Position numbers and translations under genes: made by a program
NCBI RefSeq assembly: GCF_022288725.1
Contig: NZ_JAKNTA010000001.1
Coordinates: 372,899 to 436,898, forward strand
Length of the DNA stretch: 64,000 nt
DNA from: Kitasatospora sp. A2-31
GTDB lineage: Bacteria; Actinomycetota; Actinomycetes; Streptomycetales; Streptomycetaceae
Direction of reading: 5' to 3'
Shown: in pieces, positions 37,524 to 46,097 of the stretch
How the letters are laid out: every line of letters starts with the position of its first letter
Position numbering within the stretch: position 1 is the stretch's first letter
Notes under the pieces: model-generated
Told to the model about the DNA's origin: nothing
Seen by the model: only the letters and a program-made list of their open reading frames with translations
Database searches by the model: none

Positions 37524-37673
37524 TCAGCCGTACGTCCTGCGCCATCGACGGCCCGGCACCTGCCCGGGCTCGCAGCCGATCACGTAGCGCACCCGTCTGC
37601 CCAGCACACGGCGTGCGGGCGCGCGGCAGCCGCGCGGGCGGCAGCCGGGGGCGAGACGGGAGGCGAGTTTCAC
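37524..37673 (-). CDS. trpM: Tryptophan biosynthesis modulator TrpM, 49 residues
   Basis: A GTG-started reading frame of 49 codons fills the gap between trpC and trpB. The product is strongly basic and Cys-containing, with CRPRGCRAPARRVLGRRVRY followed by VIGCEPGQ. This matches my memory of the small TrpM protein (also called TrpX) found at exactly this place in Streptomyces trp clusters and reported to affect growth and development. It starts 10 bases after the trpC stop, with no strong ribosome-binding site, so it is probably translated by coupling. The molecular role is not known to me. Confidence 0.85.
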   Translation of the reverse strand: MKLASRLAPGCRPRGCRAPARRVLGRRVRYVIGCEPGQVPGRRWRRTYG

Positions 37674-37683
37674 GGCGGCGGGA

Positions 37684-38490
37684 TCAGTCCTTGTGCCGGA
37701 TGGCGGGGTGGGCGCCGGCCGCGACCAGGTCGGCCACCGCGGCGCGCGGGTTGCTGCCGGTCACCAGGGACTCGCCGACCAGTACCGCGTCGGCACCCAG
37801 GTTGGCGTAGGAGATGACGTCCAGCGGGCCGCGCACGCCGGACTCGGCGACCTTGACGATGCCGTCCGGGATCGCGTGGACGACGTTGCCGAAGGTGTTC
37901 CGGTCGACCTCCAGGGTCTTGAGGTTGCGGGCGTTGACGCCGATGATCTTCGCGCCGGCGTCCACCGCGCGCTCGATCTCCTCCTCGTCGTGCACCTCGA
38001 CCAGCGGGGTGAGGCCGATCGACTCGGCGCGCTCGATCAGCGACACCAGGGCCGGCTGGTCGAGGGCCGCGACGATCAGCAGCGCGAGGTCGGCGCCGTG
38101 GGCGCGGGCCTCCCAGAGCTGGTACGCGGTGACGATGAAGTCCTTGCGCAGCAGCGGGGTGTCCACCGCGGCGCGGACGGCGTCCAGGTCGGCCAGCGAC
38201 CCGCCGAAGCGGCGCTGCTCGGTCAGGACGCTGATCGCGGCGGCACCGCCGGCCGCGTAGTCGACCGCCAGGGCGGCCGGATCGGCGATCGAGGCCAGCG
38301 CGCCCTTGGACGGGCTGGAGCGCTTGACCTCGCAGATCACCCGGACCCCGTCGCCCTTCAGGGCCGCGACGCCGTCCTTGGCGTCCGGGGCCTTGGCGGC
38401 GAGCTCCTTGAGCTCGTCCAGGGAGACCCGGGCCTGCCGCTCGGCGAGGTCCTCACGGACTCCCTCGATGATCGTGTCGAGGACACTCAT
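37684..38490 (-). CDS. trpC: Indole-3-glycerol phosphate synthase
   Basis: The product has 268 residues, a TIM-barrel enzyme that closes the indole ring of CdRP. Catalytic residues are visible in [13 protein letters not shown] (Lys), LLRKDFIV (Lys), [17 protein letters not shown] (Glu), [15 protein letters not shown] (Asn) and VAESGVRG (Glu/Ser). The ATG at 38490 follows GAGGTGGGT. It is monofunctional, so PRA isomerase activity comes from PriA at 47293. A structured 306-base region lies upstream. Confidence 0.97.
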   Translation of the reverse strand: MSVLDTIIEGVREDLAERQARVSLDELKELAAKAPDAKDGVAALKGDGVRVICEVKRSSPSKGALASIADPAALAVDYAAGGAAAISVLTEQRRFGGSLADLDAVRAAVDTPLLRKDFIVTAYQLWEARAHGADLALLIVAALDQPALVSLIERAESIGLTPLVEVHDEEEIERAVDAGAKIIGVNARNLKTLEVDRNTFGNVVHAIPDGIVKVAESGVRGPLDVISYANLGADAVLVGESLVTGSNPRAAVADLVAAGAHPAIRHKD

Positions 38491-38796
38491 GCACCCACCT
38501 CGCTCAGCTCGGCGGGCGCTGGACGCGACGCGCCCCTGTGGTGGGTTCTCCCCCGGCCTCCGGCCGAGGGGATCCCCAGGCTCCGCTTGCACACGAGAGC
38601 GCCCCCATCGTTGGTCTGCTAGTCGTTCTAGCGGAAAGCCGGACAGCCAGTCTGGCCTCCGGCCCTTCGATGGTATCGGCACCAGGGGGCGCGGGGCGCA
38701 TCCGCCCGGCGCGCGTCTCGCGGTTCGGGACGCTCCCCCGGACGGCCACGGGGCCCCTCCCGGCCGGGACTTCACCGGCCCGTCCGGGCGGCGGAT
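38491..38796 (-). other. 306-base structured leader region upstream of trpC
   Basis: On the minus strand the region has overlapping inverted repeats: the palindrome GGGGATCCCC (38568-38577) and a GGCCGGAGGCC-type hairpin (38550-38571). A short reading frame, ATG 38608 to TGA 38504, would encode 34 residues with one Trp at position 11, and ends 13 bases before trpC. It could be a trp leader, or just a dispersed GC-rich Streptomyces repeat. The single Trp codon argues against classical attenuation. Confidence 0.45.
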
Positions 38797-39237
38797 TCAG
38801 ACCAGCGGGGGTGCCAGACCGGCCCCGATCGGCAGGTTCCGGACCACCGTGAAGACCAGCAGCAGGAGTGCGACCAGCACCCAGCGCCGGACGCCGAGCA
38901 CGAGCCGGGGCGCCGGTCCGCCGGTCGCCGCGGCCCAGACCCAGCGCACCCAGAGCACGGCCAGCACCACGAACAGCAGCACCGCGGGGGCGTTGTCGTG
39001 CAGTGCGCCGCTGAGGTCCCCGTGGGCCAGCGCGTGGACGCAGCGCAGTCCGCCGCAGCCGGGGCACCACCAGCCGGTGGCGGCCAGGAACGGACAGGTC
39101 GGGTAGTGGCCGGGGGCGTTCGGGTCCACCAGGGCGATGTAGCTGGTGGGGACGGCCACCGCGGCGAGGGCGGCCAGCGGCACGCCCAGCCGGCGCAGGA
39201 CCGGCGGCCGGGCGGAGGCGGTGGGGGCGGCGTTCAC
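38797..39237 (-). CDS. DUF2752 small membrane protein
   Basis: The 146-residue product has three membrane segments (LAALAAVAVPTSYIAL, AVLLFVVLAVLWVRWVW and WVLVALLLLVFTVV). It has the DUF2752 signature with paired cysteines, CPFLAATGWWCPGCGGLR, followed by HALAHGDLSGALHDN. The function is unknown. Members are common in actinobacteria near trpC. The GTG at 39237 is weakly supported by AGGGGC just before it. Confidence 0.85.
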   Translation of the reverse strand: MNAAPTASARPPVLRRLGVPLAALAAVAVPTSYIALVDPNAPGHYPTCPFLAATGWWCPGCGGLRCVHALAHGDLSGALHDNAPAVLLFVVLAVLWVRWVWAAATGGPAPRLVLGVRRWVLVALLLLVFTVVRNLPIGAGLAPPLV

Positions 39238-39371
39238 GCCCCTGATTCTGCCCGGCCGGCCCGGCAGCGGACACCGTGACACAGCGGGCGGGGCGCAGCG
39301 GGCCGGTGGGAAAGGCGGAACGGCGGGCGTGGCGCCCGCCGTCGTGCCTCGTACCCGAAGACCGGTTCGGA

Positions 39372-39617
39372 TCAGGCGGCGGCGAGCGCGGCCTGGTCCT
39401 CCTCCACGGTCGTCACGTGCTGGCTCGGCTGCTTGCCCATGCCCGCCATCGCCATGGCCTTGCCGACCACGCCGCCGAGCACGACGACCGCCAGGCCGGC
39501 GCAGACCAGCAGCACCGACGGGAGGATCATGGCGACGCCCGCGATCGCGAAACCGATGAAGGCGATGGTCACGCCGGTCCAGGCGGCGGGGGTGTGGCCG
39601 TGTGCTGCTGCTGCCAT
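39372..39617 (-). CDS. HGxxPAAW-family small membrane protein
   Basis: The product has 81 residues. The motif HGHTPAAWTG near the N-terminus gives the family its name. Two membrane helices follow (VTIAFIGFAIAGVAMIL, LLVCAGLAVVVLGGVVG), then a short charged tail. In Streptomyces genomes this gene usually sits in the trp region, as here between the Trp-associated membrane protein and DUF2752. The function is unknown. The ATG at 39617 follows GGAG at a 10-base distance. Confidence 0.82.
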   Translation of the reverse strand: MAAAAHGHTPAAWTGVTIAFIGFAIAGVAMILPSVLLVCAGLAVVVLGGVVGKAMAMAGMGKQPSQHVTTVEEDQAALAAA

Positions 39618-39847
39618 CTGAATGGTGCTCCTAGGCTCTCGGGGCCCGGCCGGGCCTGCGGGCCCCTGGCGGGTTGACGCGTTCCATTGTGCCGGGCCAC
39701 ACATCGGCACCCCAAGGCGGGTGCTCGTCTATCAGGTCACATCCGGCCCGGTCACCGGCGGTGGGCGGCGGGCGACGACCGCCCTGGCACCGGCCGGGGA
39801 CGGCGCCCGGGCGGGGGCGGCGCCGGCCGGGGACGGCGCCGGCCGGA

Positions 39848-40483
39848 TCAGGCCGCGGTGGGGTCCTCGCCGCGGTCCAGGGCCTTCCACAGGTCGGCCG
39901 GGGATTCGGCCGCCTTCGCCGGGGCCTTGCGGGTCGGCGCCTCGTACCGGCTGCCCATGGCCGGCCAGCCCCGCCCGTACCGCGCGGTGAGCAGCCCGGC
40001 CAGCGCCAGCAGCAGCCCGCCGACCAGCGCCACCCACGGCCAGGCGGTGTGGGTGACGTCGGTGGCGGTGGTGCCCGACAGGGCCAGCTTGCGGGCCGCC
40101 TCGGAGTCCAGCACGGCGCTGTCGCCCGCACCGGCCGCGGCCGCCGCGGCGGCGCCGAGGCCGGCCAGCAGCGTCAGCGCGCCGACCGCGATCCGGCCGG
40201 CGCCGCGGACCGCGAAGACCGCGACCGCCGCCGCCAGTGCCACCAGCGCCAGCCCGCCCGGCAGCTCGGAGATCCGGCTCCCGGTGACGGAGACCTCCAG
40301 CGTCCCGGCGGCCGCCCCGGCCACCCGGCCCTCGGCCCAGACCCGGCCGACGGCCGTCAGCACCAGCACCACGCCCAGCAGGGTCAGCAGCAGCATCAGG
40401 CCCACCGTGCGGCGACCGGCCTTCGCGGGCGCGGCCGGGGCGGCGGGGGCGGCTTCGGTACGGGACTGCTCGGGAACGCTCAC
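39848..40483 (-). CDS. Trp-biosynthesis-associated membrane protein (TIGR02234 type)
   Basis: This 211-residue protein has an Ala/Pro-rich start, then four membrane segments (VGLMLLLTLLGVVLVLTAVG, LALVALAAAVAVFAV, IAVGALTLLAGLG and WVALVGGLLLALAGLL), with the motif LSGTTATDVTHTAWPW before the last. This pattern is the actinobacterial family found between trpE and trpC. The role is unknown; transport or membrane association of Trp metabolism has been guessed from gene position only. The GTG at 40483 is the start nearest the first conserved helix. Confidence 0.85.
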   Translation of the reverse strand: MSVPEQSRTEAAPAAPAAPAKAGRRTVGLMLLLTLLGVVLVLTAVGRVWAEGRVAGAAAGTLEVSVTGSRISELPGGLALVALAAAVAVFAVRGAGRIAVGALTLLAGLGAAAAAAAGAGDSAVLDSEAARKLALSGTTATDVTHTAWPWVALVGGLLLALAGLLTARYGRGWPAMGSRYEAPTRKAPAKAAESPADLWKALDRGEDPTAA

Positions 40484-40515
40484 CCGTCCACTATCCCCGA
40501 CCGCACGCCCCGCCC

Positions 40516-41079
40516 CTACCCCGGGTCGGGCGCGAAGCCGTCGGTCGACAGTACGAGGGTGCGTTCCGCCAACGGCAGGAACACGTCGTTGCCGAAGGGC
40601 ACCCGCTCGGCCTCCCGGTAGGCGCCGGGCGGCTCCGGGTGGCTGTGCACGGTGCAGGCCGCCGCCTCCGGATCCACCACGACGTACAGCGGCACGCCGC
40701 ACTCGGCGAGGTAGCGCTGTTTGCGGACGAAGTCACCGTCCTGCTGGGACCGGGGGACGACCTCCAGCACCGCCCGGAGGTCGTCCGAGCGGTACCGCCC
40801 GCGGGCGCCCTGCCGCGCCCCCGGGGCGATCACCGCGAGGTCGGGCGCGTACCCGTACCGCGGGGACGGGAAGTCCACGACCTCACCGGTCAGCACGGTG
40901 CCGTGCCCTGCGAGCTGCTGCTCGACCTGGGCCGCCGCATCGAGGGCGACCTCCCGGTGGCCCTGCCCCCGCGGGGTCATGGTGATCTTCCCCGCGGTGA
41001 TCTCGACCCGGTACCCCCGCGGCAGGCGCACACCCGCGAGGGCGTCCCAGGCCGATCCGGCGTCCTGCTGGTCCGACAT
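40516..41079 (-). CDS. Uma2-family (DUF820) restriction-fold protein
   Basis: The product has 187 residues and the PD-(D/E)XK fold of the Uma2 family: an early Glu region (GYRVEITAGKI), then YAPDLAVIAPG (Asp), VLEVVPRSQQDGDFVRKQRY (Glu and Lys of the putative nuclease site) and ECGVPLYVVVDPE. The active-site residues look intact. Members are abundant in cyanobacteria and Streptomyces, and their biological role is unsettled. GAGGAGG precedes the ATG at 41079. It sits inside the trpE to trpC run on the same strand, with 32- and 36-base gaps. Confidence 0.88.
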   Translation of the reverse strand: MSDQQDAGSAWDALAGVRLPRGYRVEITAGKITMTPRGQGHREVALDAAAQVEQQLAGHGTVLTGEVVDFPSPRYGYAPDLAVIAPGARQGARGRYRSDDLRAVLEVVPRSQQDGDFVRKQRYLAECGVPLYVVVDPEAAACTVHSHPEPPGAYREAERVPFGNDVFLPLAERTLVLSTDGFAPDPG

Positions 41080-41115
41080 GTCCGCCTCCTCGCCGCCGCA
41101 CCGCACCGGTGCGGC

Positions 41116-42636
41116 TCACACCTCCGGCGTGCGCAGCGTATTCGCGGTGGCCACCGCCCGCAGGACGGCCGCCGCCTTGTTGCGGCACTCGGTGTCCTCG
41201 CCGTGCGGGTCCGAGTCGGCGACCACGCCCGCGCCCGCCTGGACGTAGGCGGTGCCGTCCCGCAGCACGGCGGTGCGGATGGCGATCGCGGTGTCGGAGT
41301 CCCCGGCGAAGTCCAGGTAGCCGACGCAGCCGCCGTACAGGCCCCGGCGGGTGGGCTCCAGCTCCTCGATGATGCGCATCGCCCGCGGCTTCGGCGCGCC
41401 GGAGAGGGTGCCGGCCGGGAAGCAGGCGGTCAGCACGTCGAAGGCGGTCCTGCCGGGTGCCACCCGGCCGGTCACGGTCGAGACGATGTGCATGACGTGG
41501 CTGTAGCGCTCGATCTGCATGAAGTCGACCACCTCGACGCTGCCCGGCGCGCACACCCGGCCGAGGTCGTTGCGGCCGAGGTCGACCAGCATCAGGTGCT
41601 CGGCCCGCTCCTTCGGGTCGGCGAGCAGCTCGGCGGCCAGCTCGGCGTCCTCGTGCGGGGTGGCGCCGCGGTGCCGGGTCCCGGCGATCGGGTGCAGCAT
41701 CGCCTCGCCGTCGGTGACCTTGACCAGCGCCTCCGGGCTGGAGCCGACCACGTCGAAGCCGCCCTCCGCGCCGCCGTCCGCCCCCGGGAAGCGGAACAGG
41801 TACATGTACGGGCTGGGGTTGGTGGTGCGCAGCACCCGGTAGACGTCCAGTGCCGAGGCCGGGCAGGGCGCCTCGAACCGCTGCGAGGGCACCACCTGGA
41901 ACGCCTCGCCGGCCCGGATCCGCTCCTTGACCTCCTCCACCGCCGCCCGGTAGGGCGCGCCACCGAACGGCGAGCGCACCTCGCCGGGGCCGGACGGGGT
42001 GAAGGTGGCCAGGCCCGGGTCGACCGGCTTGAGCAGGTCGGTCTCCATGGCGTCCAGCCGGGCCACGGCGTCCGCGTAGGCCTCGTCCACGCCGCTCGCC
42101 AGGTCGTTGTGGTTGACGGCGTTGGCGATCAGCAGGACCGTGCCGTCGGCGTGGTCCAGCACGGCGAGGTCGGTGGCCAGCAGCATGGTCAGCTCGGGGA
42201 GCCCGAGGTCGTCCGGGTTGAGGTCGGGCAGCTTCTCCAGCCGGCGGACGACGTCGTAACCGAGGTAGCCGACGAGGCCGCCGGTGAGCGGGGGCAGGCC
42301 GTCGTCGGCGTGGCGCGGGGTGTGCAACGCCTCCAGCGCGGCGCGCAGCACCTGGAGCGGGTCTCCCGTGGTGGGGATGCCCACCGGCGGGGTGCCGAGC
42401 CACCGGGCGTTCCCGTCCGGGTCGGCGGTGAGCACCGCGGCGCTGCGGACGCCGACGAAGGAGTACCGGGACCAGCTGCGGCCCTGCTCGGCGGACTCCA
42501 GCAGGAAGGTGCCGGGGCGCTCGGCGGCGAGGCTGCGGTAGAGGCCGATCGGGGTGAGGCCGTCCGCGAGGAGCCTGCGGGTGACCGGGATGACCCGGGT
42601 GTCGGCGGCGAGCTTGCGGAAGGCTTCGAGATCCAT
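41116..42636 (-). CDS. trpE: Anthranilate synthase component I
   Basis: The 506-residue product converts chorismate to anthranilate with ammonia from a TrpG subunit that is not in this window. The feedback (Trp) site motif [16 protein letters not shown] is present, as are [27 protein letters not shown], the catalytic [21 protein letters not shown] and [11 protein letters not shown]. It is stand-alone and not fused to TrpG. The ATG at 42636 lies 83 bases after hisI. That gap contains no run of Trp codons, so a classical trp leader peptide is absent. Confidence 0.97.
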   Translation of the reverse strand: MDLEAFRKLAADTRVIPVTRRLLADGLTPIGLYRSLAAERPGTFLLESAEQGRSWSRYSFVGVRSAAVLTADPDGNARWLGTPPVGIPTTGDPLQVLRAALEALHTPRHADDGLPPLTGGLVGYLGYDVVRRLEKLPDLNPDDLGLPELTMLLATDLAVLDHADGTVLLIANAVNHNDLASGVDEAYADAVARLDAMETDLLKPVDPGLATFTPSGPGEVRSPFGGAPYRAAVEEVKERIRAGEAFQVVPSQRFEAPCPASALDVYRVLRTTNPSPYMYLFRFPGADGGAEGGFDVVGSSPEALVKVTDGEAMLHPIAGTRHRGATPHEDAELAAELLADPKERAEHLMLVDLGRNDLGRVCAPGSVEVVDFMQIERYSHVMHIVSTVTGRVAPGRTAFDVLTACFPAGTLSGAPKPRAMRIIEELEPTRRGLYGGCVGYLDFAGDSDTAIAIRTAVLRDGTAYVQAGAGVVADSDPHGEDTECRNKAAAVLRAVATANTLRTPEV

Positions 42637-42719
42637 GACGGGCGGCACCTTCTGGTCGTGGTCGGCTTCTGGCGGCGTTCGGCGGTGGAGCGGGCGGCGC
42701 GGCGCTGCGGCCGGCGGGA

Positions 42720-43100
42720 TCAGCCGAGCGGGAGCACGTCGGCGTCGAAGCAGGTGCGGTCGCCGGTGTGGCAGGCGGCCCCGGTCTGGTCCACCTTGAC
42801 CAGCAGCGTGTCGCCGTCGCAGTCCAGCGCGACCGACACGACCCGCTGGGCGTGGCCGGAGGTGTCGCCCTTGACCCAGTACTCCCGGCGGCTGCGGCTC
42901 CAGTAGGTGCAGCGGCCGGTGGTGAGGGTCCGGTGCAACGCCTCGTCGTCCATCCAGCCGAGCATCAGCACCTCGCCGGTGTCGTGCTGCTGCGCGATGG
43001 CCGGGAGCAGTCCGTCCTGGGTGCGCTTGAGCCGGGCGGCGATCTCGGGGGCCAGCGCGGTGGAGCCGGGGGCGGCGGGCGTGGTGGGGGTGGTGGACAT
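42720..43100 (-). CDS. hisI: Phosphoribosyl-AMP cyclohydrolase
   Basis: The product has 126 residues and is monofunctional (no HisE part). It opens the adenine ring of PR-AMP, step 3 of histidine synthesis. The metal-binding cysteines and acidic residues are in [20 protein letters not shown] and CHTGDRTCF, with [17 protein letters not shown] before them. The ATG at 43100 begins with a Thr/Pro-rich stretch. It lies away from the main his operon and directly before trpE, an arrangement that couples the His and Trp pathways. Confidence 0.96.
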   Translation of the reverse strand: MSTTPTTPAAPGSTALAPEIAARLKRTQDGLLPAIAQQHDTGEVLMLGWMDDEALHRTLTTGRCTYWSRSRREYWVKGDTSGHAQRVVSVALDCDGDTLLVKVDQTGAACHTGDRTCFDADVLPLG

Positions 43101-43179
43101 GCGCCCATTGTGTCAGCCCGGCCCCGCGCACACGTGCGCCGTCCGGTGAGCGGGCGCATCACGGCCGTGAGCGGGCCCA

Positions 43180-43650
43180 TCACGGCCTCGCGCAGCCTTC
43201 GGGCCAGATCCGGTGGACGAAGAGCCCTGCCTGCCGCGCCAGTTCGGCGACGCGGGCCGGCTCGCTGCCGGGCTCGCCGTCCCAGACCGCGACCAGCTCG
43301 TCGATCATGCCGACGAGGGCCCGCCCGGTGTCGTCACCGAGGCCCCCGTGCTCGGCCGGGGCCAGCCGGTGGACGGCGTTGGCCTCGTTCATCAGCTGCA
43401 GCCGGGTGGCGCGGTGCCGGTCGTCGGCGCGGCCCACGACGAGCGCCCCGGCGGGAACGACGACCTCCACCTTGCCGCCGTGCTCCAGCACCGAGCGGGC
43501 GAACCAGCTGTCCGGGCCCTCGTCGGCGCAGGTGACACCGACCAGCTCGTACGGGCCGAAGGTGGTGACGAGCCGCCAGAGGTCCCCGCGGACCAGCATC
43601 TCGGTGATGCCCCCCGACAGGCCCCGGTGACCGGTGATTCCGACGCGCAT
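43180..43650 (-). CDS. Conserved small Rossmann-like protein, possibly SLOG-type
   Basis: The 156-residue product begins MRVGITGHRGLSGGI, a nucleotide-binding-like first strand and loop, followed by LVGVTCADEGPDSWFARSVL and VEVVVPAGALVVGRADDRH. It ends with an Asp-Glu-rich VGMIDELVAVWDGEPGSEPA. This pattern recalls SLOG/LOG-type Rossmann proteins, which bind nucleotide-derived ligands, but I cannot name a function. The ATG at 43650 is preferred over 43656 because AGGAG is then 7 bases away. Confidence 0.7.
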   Translation of the reverse strand: MRVGITGHRGLSGGITEMLVRGDLWRLVTTFGPYELVGVTCADEGPDSWFARSVLEHGGKVEVVVPAGALVVGRADDRHRATRLQLMNEANAVHRLAPAEHGGLGDDTGRALVGMIDELVAVWDGEPGSEPARVAELARQAGLFVHRIWPEGCARP

Positions 43651-43836
43651 CCGCATGCTCCTGGGATCGTGTCGTGCCGGGGCGAGCCTATCCGACCGCC
43701 CCGGTCCGCTCCGGCCGCTCCGGTCCACGCCGGTCCGCACCGGTCCGCACCGGTCCGCACCGGCCACGCCGGTCTGCTCGTACGAGTTGTGCCAACCGCC
43801 TGCCGGGAGGGCCCGCGGTGGGCCATCCTCGTGGCC

Positions 43837-44421
43837 ATGACCTCCGAGCAGCCGACCCCCGCGCAGCCGCCCGAGCCCGCCGCGCGCCCGCCGCGGGGCC
43901 TGGTCCTCGCCGTCGCCGCGGTGCTGGCCGCGCTGCTCGCGGTGGTGGCCACGGTGCTGCTCTGGCCGGAGAAGGAGCGGGCCCCGCTCCCGCCGCCGCC
44001 CTCCCCGACCACTGCCACGCCGTCCCCGACGCCCACGGCGACCCCCACGCCGACCCCGACGCCGAGCAGGGTGGTGCCGTACACCTTCTTCCCGGTCGGG
44101 ACGTGCTTCGACCACCCGCAGCAGACCAGGACCGTCACCAAGCCGGAGGCGCGCCCCTGCGAGGGGGAGCACGACGGGGAGGTCGTCGCCGACCTCCTGC
44201 TGCCGGACGGGCTGACCGAGACCCAGCTGAACAAGGCCGTCCGGGACGGTTGCAAGGAGTCGCTGGCCGCGGCCGAGGCCCGCCAGGGCGGCGGGACGTT
44301 CTACACCCTGCCGATCGGGCCGCCGATGGCGCAGTACCAGCAGGGCTGGCGGGACTACACCTGCTCGCTCACCTCCGGCACCCGCCCGGGCACCCCCAAA
44401 CTCACCGGGCACCTCAAGTGA
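43837..44421 (+). CDS. Membrane-anchored protein with a septum-formation-like extracellular domain
   Basis: The product has 194 residues: a Pro-rich cytoplasmic start, one membrane helix (LVLAVAAVLAALLAVVATVL), a Thr/Pro spacer (SPTPTATPTPTPTPSR) and a ~110-residue outer domain. The pattern FPVGTCFDH...CEGEHDGEVVADLLLPDG resembles the actinobacterial Septum_form/DUF4190-associated domain, with paired cysteines. The function is unknown. ATG 43837 starts MTSEQPTP; a GTG two codons upstream is possible. Confidence 0.7.
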   Translation: MTSEQPTPAQPPEPAARPPRGLVLAVAAVLAALLAVVATVLLWPEKERAPLPPPPSPTTATPSPTPTATPTPTPTPSRVVPYTFFPVGTCFDHPQQTRTVTKPEARPCEGEHDGEVVADLLLPDGLTETQLNKAVRDGCKESLAAAEARQGGGTFYTLPIGPPMAQYQQGWRDYTCSLTSGTRPGTPKLTGHLK

Positions 44422-44449
44422 CGCGGTGAGGACGGCCTACGCTGACACC

Positions 44450-45088
44450 ATGTCGAACCACGCCCTCGCCGAGCGCCACCGGCTGGCCGAGCTGCTGGCC
44501 GCCGCCGGGCCGGACGCGCCCACCCTCTGTGCCGGGTGGTCCACCCGTGATCTCGCCGCCCACCTCGTCGTCCGGGAGCGGCGGCCGGACGCCGCGGCGG
44601 GGATCCGGGTCGGCGCCCTCGCCGGCCACACCCACCGGGTGCAGTCCGGGTACGCCGAGCGCCCGTACGAGGAGCTGCTGCGGCTGTTCCGCTCCGGCCC
44701 CCCGATGCTCTCGCCATTCGCCCTGCCCGGCGCCGACGAGGCCGCCAACACCGTCGAGTACTTCGTGCACGCGGAGGACGTCCGCCGGGCCGGCGAGGAG
44801 TGGACCCCGCAGCCGGTGCCGCCCGGGCGGGCGGACGCGCTCTGGCGCCGGCTCCCGCTGCTGGCCCGGATGGAGGCGGGCCGCCGCTCCCCGGTGCGGC
44901 TGGAGCTGGCACGCCCGGACGGGCAGAGCCTGACGGTCGGGCCGGCCGGGGCCCCGGTGGTGCGGATCACCGGCGAGCCGGCCGAGCTGGTGCTGTTCGT
45001 CTACGGCCGCGGCGAGCGCGCAGAGCTGGCCGTGGACGGTCCGCCGGACGCGGTCACCGCGCTGCGGCACGTCCTGCCGCTGCCCTAG
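44450..45088 (+). CDS. TIGR03085-type metal-binding protein (mycothiol maleylpyruvate isomerase/DinB fold)
   Basis: The 212-residue product starts with a four-helix DinB-like domain: LLAAAGPDAPTLCAGWSTRD, LAAHLVVRERRPDAAAG, then EYFVHAEDVRRAGEEW. The His residues in these segments are typical metal ligands. Relatives use mycothiol in detoxification or remain uncharacterised. ATG 44450 gives the usual family N-terminus; a GTG at 44426 would add eight residues. It starts 28 bases after the previous gene and may be co-transcribed with it. Confidence 0.85.
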   Translation: MSNHALAERHRLAELLAAAGPDAPTLCAGWSTRDLAAHLVVRERRPDAAAGIRVGALAGHTHRVQSGYAERPYEELLRLFRSGPPMLSPFALPGADEAANTVEYFVHAEDVRRAGEEWTPQPVPPGRADALWRRLPLLARMEAGRRSPVRLELARPDGQSLTVGPAGAPVVRITGEPAELVLFVYGRGERAELAVDGPPDAVTALRHVLPLP

Positions 45089-45214
45089 GACGGCGGCGGG
45101 CCGGCGCGTGTCCGGCTGCGGATGTCGGTGGCGGGGTGCAGACTCGCTAGGGGCCGCCTCGCCGACCCGTCCGGGGTCGACCGGCCGTCGTTTCCGTCGA
45201 AGGAGCACCACCCC

Positions 45215-45997
45215 ATGCTCACCACCGACTTTCCCGCCGGCTCGCCCTGCTGGATCGACCTCGGCAGCCCGGACCCGGCCGCGGCCGCGACCTTCTACGG
45301 CGCGGTCTTCGGCTGGACCTTCCAGGACCTCGGGCCGGAGGCCGGGGGTTACGGCTTCCTGCAGGCCGCCGGCAAGACCGTGGCCGCCGTCGGTCCGCTG
45401 ACCGAGGAGGGCGCGCAGTCCGCCTGGACGACCTACTTCCGCACGCCCGACGCGGACGCCACCGCGGCCGCCGTCGAGAAGGCCGGCGGCACCGTGCGGG
45501 TCGCACCGTTCGACGTCATGGAGGCCGGCCGGATGGGCCAGCTGACCGACCCGCAGGGCGCGCAGTTCGCGATCTGGCAGGCCGGCACCACCACCGGCCT
45601 GGACGCGGTGTCCACCGACAACGCGCTGGTCTGGGCGGAGCTGCACACCCCGGACCCGGAGGCCGGCTTCGCCTTCTACCGGCAGGTCTTCGGCTGGCGC
45701 TCGGAGAAGTTCCCCGCACCGGGGATGACGTACCTGGTGGTCTCCCCCGCCGAGGGAGACCAGCGGGCCACCACCTTCGGCGGCATCGCCCCGGTCATGG
45801 CCGAGGGGCAGCCGCCGTCCTGGACGCCGTACTTCGCCACCGAGGTGGTGGACGAGCTGGTCGGCCGGGCGCAGGCGGCCGGCGGCCGGGTGCTGATGGC
45901 CGCCGAGGACGTCCCGAACGTCGGCCGGATCGCCTGGCTGGCGGACCCGTTTGGCGCGCCGTTCGCACTGATCAAGGGCGAGCCGCAGGACTCTTGA
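45215..45997 (+). CDS. VOC-family (glyoxalase/bleomycin-resistance fold) protein, two modules
   Basis: The product has 260 residues with two tandem glyoxalase-fold halves: GSPCWIDLGSPDPAAAATFY to about 120, and NALVWAELHTPDPEAGFAFY to the end. Each half has the FYGAVFGW / FYRQVFGW motif and a metal-ligand-like Glu/His. This two-module form is common in Streptomyces and often called hydroxylase-like, but the substrate is unknown. AAGGAG lies 9 bases before ATG 45215. A strong terminator follows. Confidence 0.88.
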   Translation: MLTTDFPAGSPCWIDLGSPDPAAAATFYGAVFGWTFQDLGPEAGGYGFLQAAGKTVAAVGPLTEEGAQSAWTTYFRTPDADATAAAVEKAGGTVRVAPFDVMEAGRMGQLTDPQGAQFAIWQAGTTTGLDAVSTDNALVWAELHTPDPEAGFAFYRQVFGWRSEKFPAPGMTYLVVSPAEGDQRATTFGGIAPVMAEGQPPSWTPYFATEVVDELVGRAQAAGGRVLMAAEDVPNVGRIAWLADPFGAPFALIKGEPQDS

Positions 45998-46018
45998 GCG
46001 CGCAGGCCCCCTGAACGG

Positions 46019-46058
46019 CACCGGGGCCCGCCCGCCGTGCGGCGGGCGGGCCCCGGTG
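46019..46058. terminator. Strong bidirectional terminator between the VOC gene and hisF
   Basis: A perfect 18-bp stem (CACCGGGGCCCGCCCGCC at 46019-46036 with its complement at 46041-46058) and a GTGC loop, between two convergent transcription units. Confidence 0.92.
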
Positions 46059-46097
46059 TGTTCGGCCGTGCTCCGCCGCGCTGCCGTCCGGCGCGCC

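Noticed and set aside
42637..42719. trp leader peptide upstream of trpE
   Set aside because: No short frame with a run of Trp codons exists in the 83-base gap. hisI precedes trpE directly, so classical attenuation at this point is not supported.
43990..44070. Thr/Pro codon repeats as a microsatellite or CRISPR-like array
   Set aside because: They encode a Thr/Pro spacer between a membrane helix and an outer domain, a common protein linker. There are no spacers or conserved direct repeats.
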